64,000 bases of DNA, from positions 62,001 through 126,000 of the forward strand of contig CAZVUO010000002.1 of the NCBI GenBank assembly GCA_964630235.1. Reading direction: 5' to 3'. Made by a program: the position numbers and the translations under genes. Source of the stretch: JBFLYH01 sp964630235. Lineage in GTDB: Bacteria > Oederibacteriota > JAAXVQ01 > JAUVAV01. The notes beneath the pieces were generated by a model. That model was not told the DNA's origin. It did no database searches and saw only the letters and a list, made by a program, of their open reading frames with translations. Each line of letters starts with the position of its first letter. Position 1 is the stretch's first letter. Shown here one piece after another: positions 61,233 through 64,000 of this stretch.

Positions 61233-62465
61233 TCATGCTTTCCAGGCGGCTGAAATCAAAGCACCCGTGGACCAGGCGGCCTGCAGGTCATAGCCCCCGC
61301 TGTCGCCGTCAATGTCCAGCACTTCGCCCGCGAAATACAGCCCCGGGACCAGCCGCGATTCCATGGTTTTCGGGTTGACTTCCTCCAAGCTTACCCCGCC
61401 GCAGGTCACCATGGCCACATTGAAATCCCCAAGGGATTGAATGGTCAGCGGGAACTCCAGCAAATAGCGCAGCAGGGTCTGGCGCTGGGCCCTGCTCACT
61501 TGGCCGGCCGCGGTGGCGGGCCGGACCTGGGCCAGAGCCAGTATTTTCAACGCCAGCGCCTGGGTAAGCGCAAAACGTTTCATCCAGGTCCGGACAGGCA
61601 GTTTCCCCGCCTGCTCCAGTTCAGCCAGCGCTTGCTGCCTGAACTGCTCCGGATGGTCTGCGCGGACCAATGCCAGCGTCACCCGGTCGCCGGGCGCGGC
61701 ATACCGCGCCAGGTTGTGCACCACTGGCCCGGAAATCCCCTGGTGCGTCAGGAGCAGGTCGCCAGTCTTGGTTTTGATTTTCCTGTCAGCGCGCCACAGG
61801 CTGACCGTCAGCTCTTTGAGCGACGTGCCGGCCAGGGAGGCCAGGGGAAAATCCCGGATATAAAAAGGCGTGAGCCCTGGCTGCAGGCAGGTGACCGTGT
61901 GGCCGAGGGAGCGGGCCAGGCCATAGCCGTCGCCCGTGGACCCGGTGGAGGGATAGGACTTGCCGCCCGTGGCGATCACCACGCGCTGGGCCGCGCATGC
62001 CCCGGAAGCGGTGTCAACCAGGAACCCCCGCTCCCTGTCCCCGCCGCGCGTGATCCGGGTCACGCCCTGCTGAAACCGGATCTCGACCTTGTGGTCTTGG
62101 CAGGCTGTGAGCAGCGCCTGGAGAATGTCGCGGGCTTTGCGGGACTTGGGAAACACCTTGCCTGTGCCCTCCACCACCATGGAGTCCACGCCCAGGCTCC
62201 GGAAAAAGACTATCGCATCCTGGTTGGTGAAATGAAACAAGGCGGGTTTGAGCCAGCGCCCATGGTCCCCGTAGGCGGACAGAAAATCCTTGATCGGACC
62301 CGCGTGGGTGAAATTGCACTGTCCGGAACCGGTCAGCAGGAGCTTGCGGCCAGGCTGGGCCTGCTTTTCCAGAACCAGCACCCTGCGGCCCTTGGCCGCG
62401 GCGCGCAGGGCCGCGAACAATCCGGCCGGGCCGGCGCCCGCCACGATCAGGTCATAGGGGATCAT
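61233..62465 (-). CDS. FAD-dependent oxidoreductase, HI0933/YhiN (BaiN) family
   Basis: A 410-residue flavoprotein. The N-terminal FAD motif is LIVAGAGPAGLFAALRAAAK, then GRKLLLTGSGQCNFTH (family signature), VVIATGGKSYPSTGSTGDGY, and the C-terminal MVTCGGVSLEEVNPKTMESR plus LYFAGEVLDIDGDSGGYDLQ. It is full length for this family of unknown or NAD(P)H-dependent reductase function (BaiN is linked to bile-acid reduction). GGAGACCTGA precedes the ATG. It is cytoplasmic with no signal peptide. Confidence 0.93.
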   Translation of the reverse strand: MIPYDLIVAGAGPAGLFAALRAAAKGRRVLVLEKQAQPGRKLLLTGSGQCNFTHAGPIKDFLSAYGDHGRWLKPALFHFTNQDAIVFFRSLGVDSMVVEGTGKVFPKSRKARDILQALLTACQDHKVEIRFQQGVTRITRGGDRERGFLVDTASGACAAQRVVIATGGKSYPSTGSTGDGYGLARSLGHTVTCLQPGLTPFYIRDFPLASLAGTSLKELTVSLWRADRKIKTKTGDLLLTHQGISGPVVHNLARYAAPGDRVTLALVRADHPEQFRQQALAELEQAGKLPVRTWMKRFALTQALALKILALAQVRPATAAGQVSRAQRQTLLRYLLEFPLTIQSLGDFNVAMVTCGGVSLEEVNPKTMESRLVPGLYFAGEVLDIDGDSGGYDLQAAWSTGALISAAWKA

Positions 62466-62512
62466 TCAGGTCTCCAGGGTACAGTGCGCATACAGGGCCA
62501 GACTCTTTTCCT

Positions 62513-62544
62513 AAAAAAAACGGCCCTCGGGCGAGGGCCGTTTT
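62513..62544 (-). terminator. intrinsic terminator downstream of the cold-shock gene
   Basis: CGGCCCTCG-GG-CGAGGGCCG (62521-62540), flanked by AAAA/TTTT. On the minus strand it is followed by eight T. It probably ends cspA transcription. The plus strand also has TTTT after it, so it could act in both directions. Confidence 0.85.
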
Positions 62545-62557
62545 CAGTTCCTTAAAT

Positions 62558-62578
62558 CGGACGACCTACGGTCGTCCG
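62558..62578 (-). other. hairpin directly after the cold-shock gene
   Basis: CGGACGACC-TAC-GGTCGTCCG, a perfect 9-bp stem between the cspA stop and the terminator. It may protect the mRNA 3' end. Confidence 0.6.
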
Positions 62579-62587
62579 GGGGCTGGC

Positions 62588-62791
62588 TTAGGCAATTTTG
62601 GAAACGTTGGCCGCTTGCGGCCCTTTGGGGCCATCCACCACGTCAAATTCAACCTTGTCCCCTTCTGCCAAGCTCTTGAACCCCTCGCCTTTGAGGGCCG
62701 AAAAATGCACGAACACGTCTTTTCCGCCTTCACGTTCCAGAAAACCAAAACCTTTTGCATCGTTAAACCACTTCACTTTGCCTTGAATCAT
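62588..62791 (-). CDS. cold-shock protein (CspA family)
   Basis: A 67-residue single OB-fold cold-shock domain. It has RNP1 (KGFGFLE), RNP2 (VFVHFSAL), the start MIQGKVKWFNDAKGFGFLER, and the end GDKVEFDVVDGPKGPQAANV. It binds single-stranded RNA or DNA and melts mRNA structure. AAGGAGG precedes the ATG by about 10 nt. Single-gene unit with its own terminator. Whether it is cold-induced cannot be told; no clear cold-box leader was identified. Confidence 0.96.
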   Translation of the reverse strand: MIQGKVKWFNDAKGFGFLEREGGKDVFVHFSALKGEGFKSLAEGDKVEFDVVDGPKGPQAANVSKIA

Positions 62792-63007
62792 TAAACCCGT
62801 TCCTCCTTCAAGATAGAACTGCTGGATTCAGCCGTTGCAGGCCCAATCCCAGGGTACACAATGGACTTATTTCCGGAAAATAGCAAGACAATTATTCGCT
62901 TTTTTTCAGCCGGCGCCGGCCGCGGTCCGCCGCGTTTTTCACACCCTGCGTTCCCACGGCGCGGGACAGCAAGATCATGCGAACCCGCGCACCGTTTCCC
63001 TCTTCCC

Positions 63008-63364
63008 TCACCTGATCAGCCACCCGACCGCGTCGGATTCCTCGTTCGCGAACCTTAATTGCTTGCCGTGGTTGCTCTCGAACATGAACTCCCCGAACCG
63101 CGGATTATCCGGAAAATCGAACGTGCCGAGAATGGCGGCCTTGATCTGGTAATTGGAAAACTTCTGCAGGATCTCACCTGCCAGCTTTGTCTTGAGATCA
63201 TAGAATTCCGGCGGGAAATTGGTCTCCATAAAGAGAAAGCGCCGGATATCGGGCTCAAAGCCGTGCATCACCACATCCAGGGCCTCCTGCGGCGTGCGCA
63301 TGATCACATTGCTGGTGCGGCTGCGGAGGTATGGCACTCTGCCAGCGGTTTCCAGGGTGAACAT
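63008..63364 (-). CDS. DUF4180 family protein
   Basis: A 118-residue protein resembling DUF4180: TPQEALDVVMHGFEPDIRRF, then LFMETNFPPEFYDLKTKLAG, EILQKFSNYQIKAAILGTFD and FMFESNHGKQLRFANEESDA. The core is an alpha/beta fold similar to STAS-like or SpoIIAA-like small domains. Members are often cytoplasmic and uncharacterised. It is cotranscribed with the four-TM protein upstream (16-nt gap). No catalytic residues are evident. Confidence 0.8.
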   Translation of the reverse strand: MFTLETAGRVPYLRSRTSNVIMRTPQEALDVVMHGFEPDIRRFLFMETNFPPEFYDLKTKLAGEILQKFSNYQIKAAILGTFDFPDNPRFGEFMFESNHGKQLRFANEESDAVGWLIR

Positions 63365-63380
63365 AAGGACCTCGCCTTCG

Positions 63381-63758
63381 CTATTGTCTGAACTGCCGGA
63401 TGATCACGGCCGCGAGCCAGACCTCGAACAGGCTGAGCGGCACCGCGAAGATCAGGAGCCTGAGCGGCAGAACCTGCAGGTTGTAAACAGCGATCCACAT
63501 CATGACAAACGCTGTTAACCAGGACAGTAAAATAGCCTTAAAATAAGCGTATTTATCCAATAGGTGATAAATCACATAAGCCAGCATGAAGCTCCAGAGC
63601 ATCCACAGTATTCCGTTAACCGGCCGGGTCGCGAAGATGAGTCCCAGGGTCTGGTAGTGTTCCACCCAGTGGCTTTTAAACAGGAACTCGTTGCGGATGA
63701 ACTCGGAGAGCGTGATCCAGATCCCGGCCGCGAACACGGATAAAAGTGTTTTTTTCAT
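63381..63758 (-). CDS. small integral membrane protein (four TM segments)
   Basis: A 125-residue protein with hydrophobic segments at about 5-20, 38-66 (GILWMLWSFMLAYVIYHLL), 73-93 (AILLSWLTAFVMMWIAVYNL) and 97-120 (LRLLIFAVPLSLFEVWLAAV), linked by short polar loops. There is no known motif. It probably lies in the inner membrane and is encoded just before the DUF4180 gene, with which it may work. The start MKKTLLSVFAAGIWITLSEF is uncertain only by context. Confidence 0.8.
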   Translation of the reverse strand: MKKTLLSVFAAGIWITLSEFIRNEFLFKSHWVEHYQTLGLIFATRPVNGILWMLWSFMLAYVIYHLLDKYAYFKAILLSWLTAFVMMWIAVYNLQVLPLRLLIFAVPLSLFEVWLAAVIIRQFRQ

Positions 63759-63865
63759 GGCATCTCAGCGTATTTCCGTTTGCCTGGACCTGGCTCGGGC
63801 ATACAAAAACCTCATTCCGGCAACAGCCGGCATGCGGGGATCATGCCGCGCGCGCAGGACATCGG

Positions 63866-64000
63866 TTATTTTGGCAGGTTTTGCTTGATACGGTCCATCA
63901 TTTCCTGCCGCTGCTTCTCGGCCTCTTTTTGTTTTTGGAGCATTGCCTGGCGCTTGGCCTCGGCTTCCTTCTGCTTTTGCAGATCTCCCTGCTGCTTGGC
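63866..64000 (-). CDS. charged coiled-coil protein (C-terminal part, runs off the window)
   Basis: The final 44 residues of a minus-strand gene, read by eye: repeated KQKEAEAKRQAM and QKQKEAEKQRQEMM units ending RIKQNLPK before a TAA at 63868-63866. The Lys/Glu/Gln-rich heptads predict a long coiled coil. The N-terminal part and any domain lie outside the window, so the function cannot be named. Confidence 0.7.
   Translation of the reverse strand, partial: AKQQGDLQKQKEAEAKRQAMLQKQKEAEKQRQEMMDRIKQNLPK

Overview
The window comes from a high-GC, Gram-negative type genome of an organism I cannot place to genus. Signs of an outer membrane are OmpA-domain proteins, predicted beta-barrels, a lipoprotein and a periplasmic superoxide dismutase. 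Several secreted proteins combine a Thr/Pro-rich linker with a C-terminal FlgD-like/T9SS-like sorting domain. That style is familiar from uncultivated candidate phyla (FCB/PVC/Omnitrophota-like); this placement is inference. Most genes lie on the minus strand. No tRNA, rRNA or CRISPR array was seen.

Layout. 1-10 kb holds housekeeping and envelope genes: two ketosynthases, a radical SAM protein, a HerA-like ATPase, a metallopeptidase, an outer-membrane barrel, a patatin and a sugar-type ABC ATPase. 10-15.1 kb is a plus-strand operon: a PorV-like barrel with TPRs, a propeller/OmpA protein and a FlgD-like protein, which together resemble parts of a type IX secretion apparatus. 15-24.4 kb carries a SpoIIE phosphatase/STAS pair, alkaline phosphatase, cupin, a DapB-like reductase behind a strong 5' attenuator-like hairpin, a broken metallo-beta-lactamase-fold gene, an OmpA protein, Mn-type SOD and MtgA. 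24.4-39.2 kb is an accessory region with visibly lower GC in much of its length. It holds two RAYT (REP-associated) transposases with matching ends, many short repeats, BrnT-like and HigBA toxin-antitoxin loci, a beta-helix and a BspA-type surface protein, an ADP-ribosylglycohydrolase, a truncated Nmad2 gene and a PD-(D/E)xK nuclease.

39.3-53.4 kb is the most striking segment: four minus-strand genes for an SNF2/RapA-type helicase, an Eco57I-type N6-adenine methyltransferase, an AlbA_2/ATPase/winged-helix protein, and a 1759-residue DEAD-box/DUF1998 helicase ending in a Vsr/DUF559-like nuclease domain. Order and domains resemble class 1 DISARM (drmD-drmMI-drmA/B), but helicase and DUF1998 are in one protein, a nuclease is fused to it, and no PLD-type drmC is visible. 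It reads as a self-contained restriction-like phage-defence system.

53.5-57.8 kb is a patchwork of small genes preceded by four copies of one promoter-like repeat, a pair of duplicated secreted-protein genes and an orphan structured RNA with its own promoter and terminator. 57.9-64 kb returns to ordinary chromosome: a pyridine-nucleotide disulfide oxidoreductase, a metallophosphoesterase, a HI0933-family flavoprotein, a cold-shock protein, a DUF4180 protein and a membrane protein.

A second theme is a roughly 120-bp hairpin-bearing element present four times in one orientation. In three copies the uninterrupted target can be reconstructed and is bounded by a 4-bp CCAT/ATGG repeat: one copy splits higB, one splits the metallo-beta-lactamase-fold gene, and one sits inside a REP palindrome. 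It appears to be a small non-autonomous mobile element.
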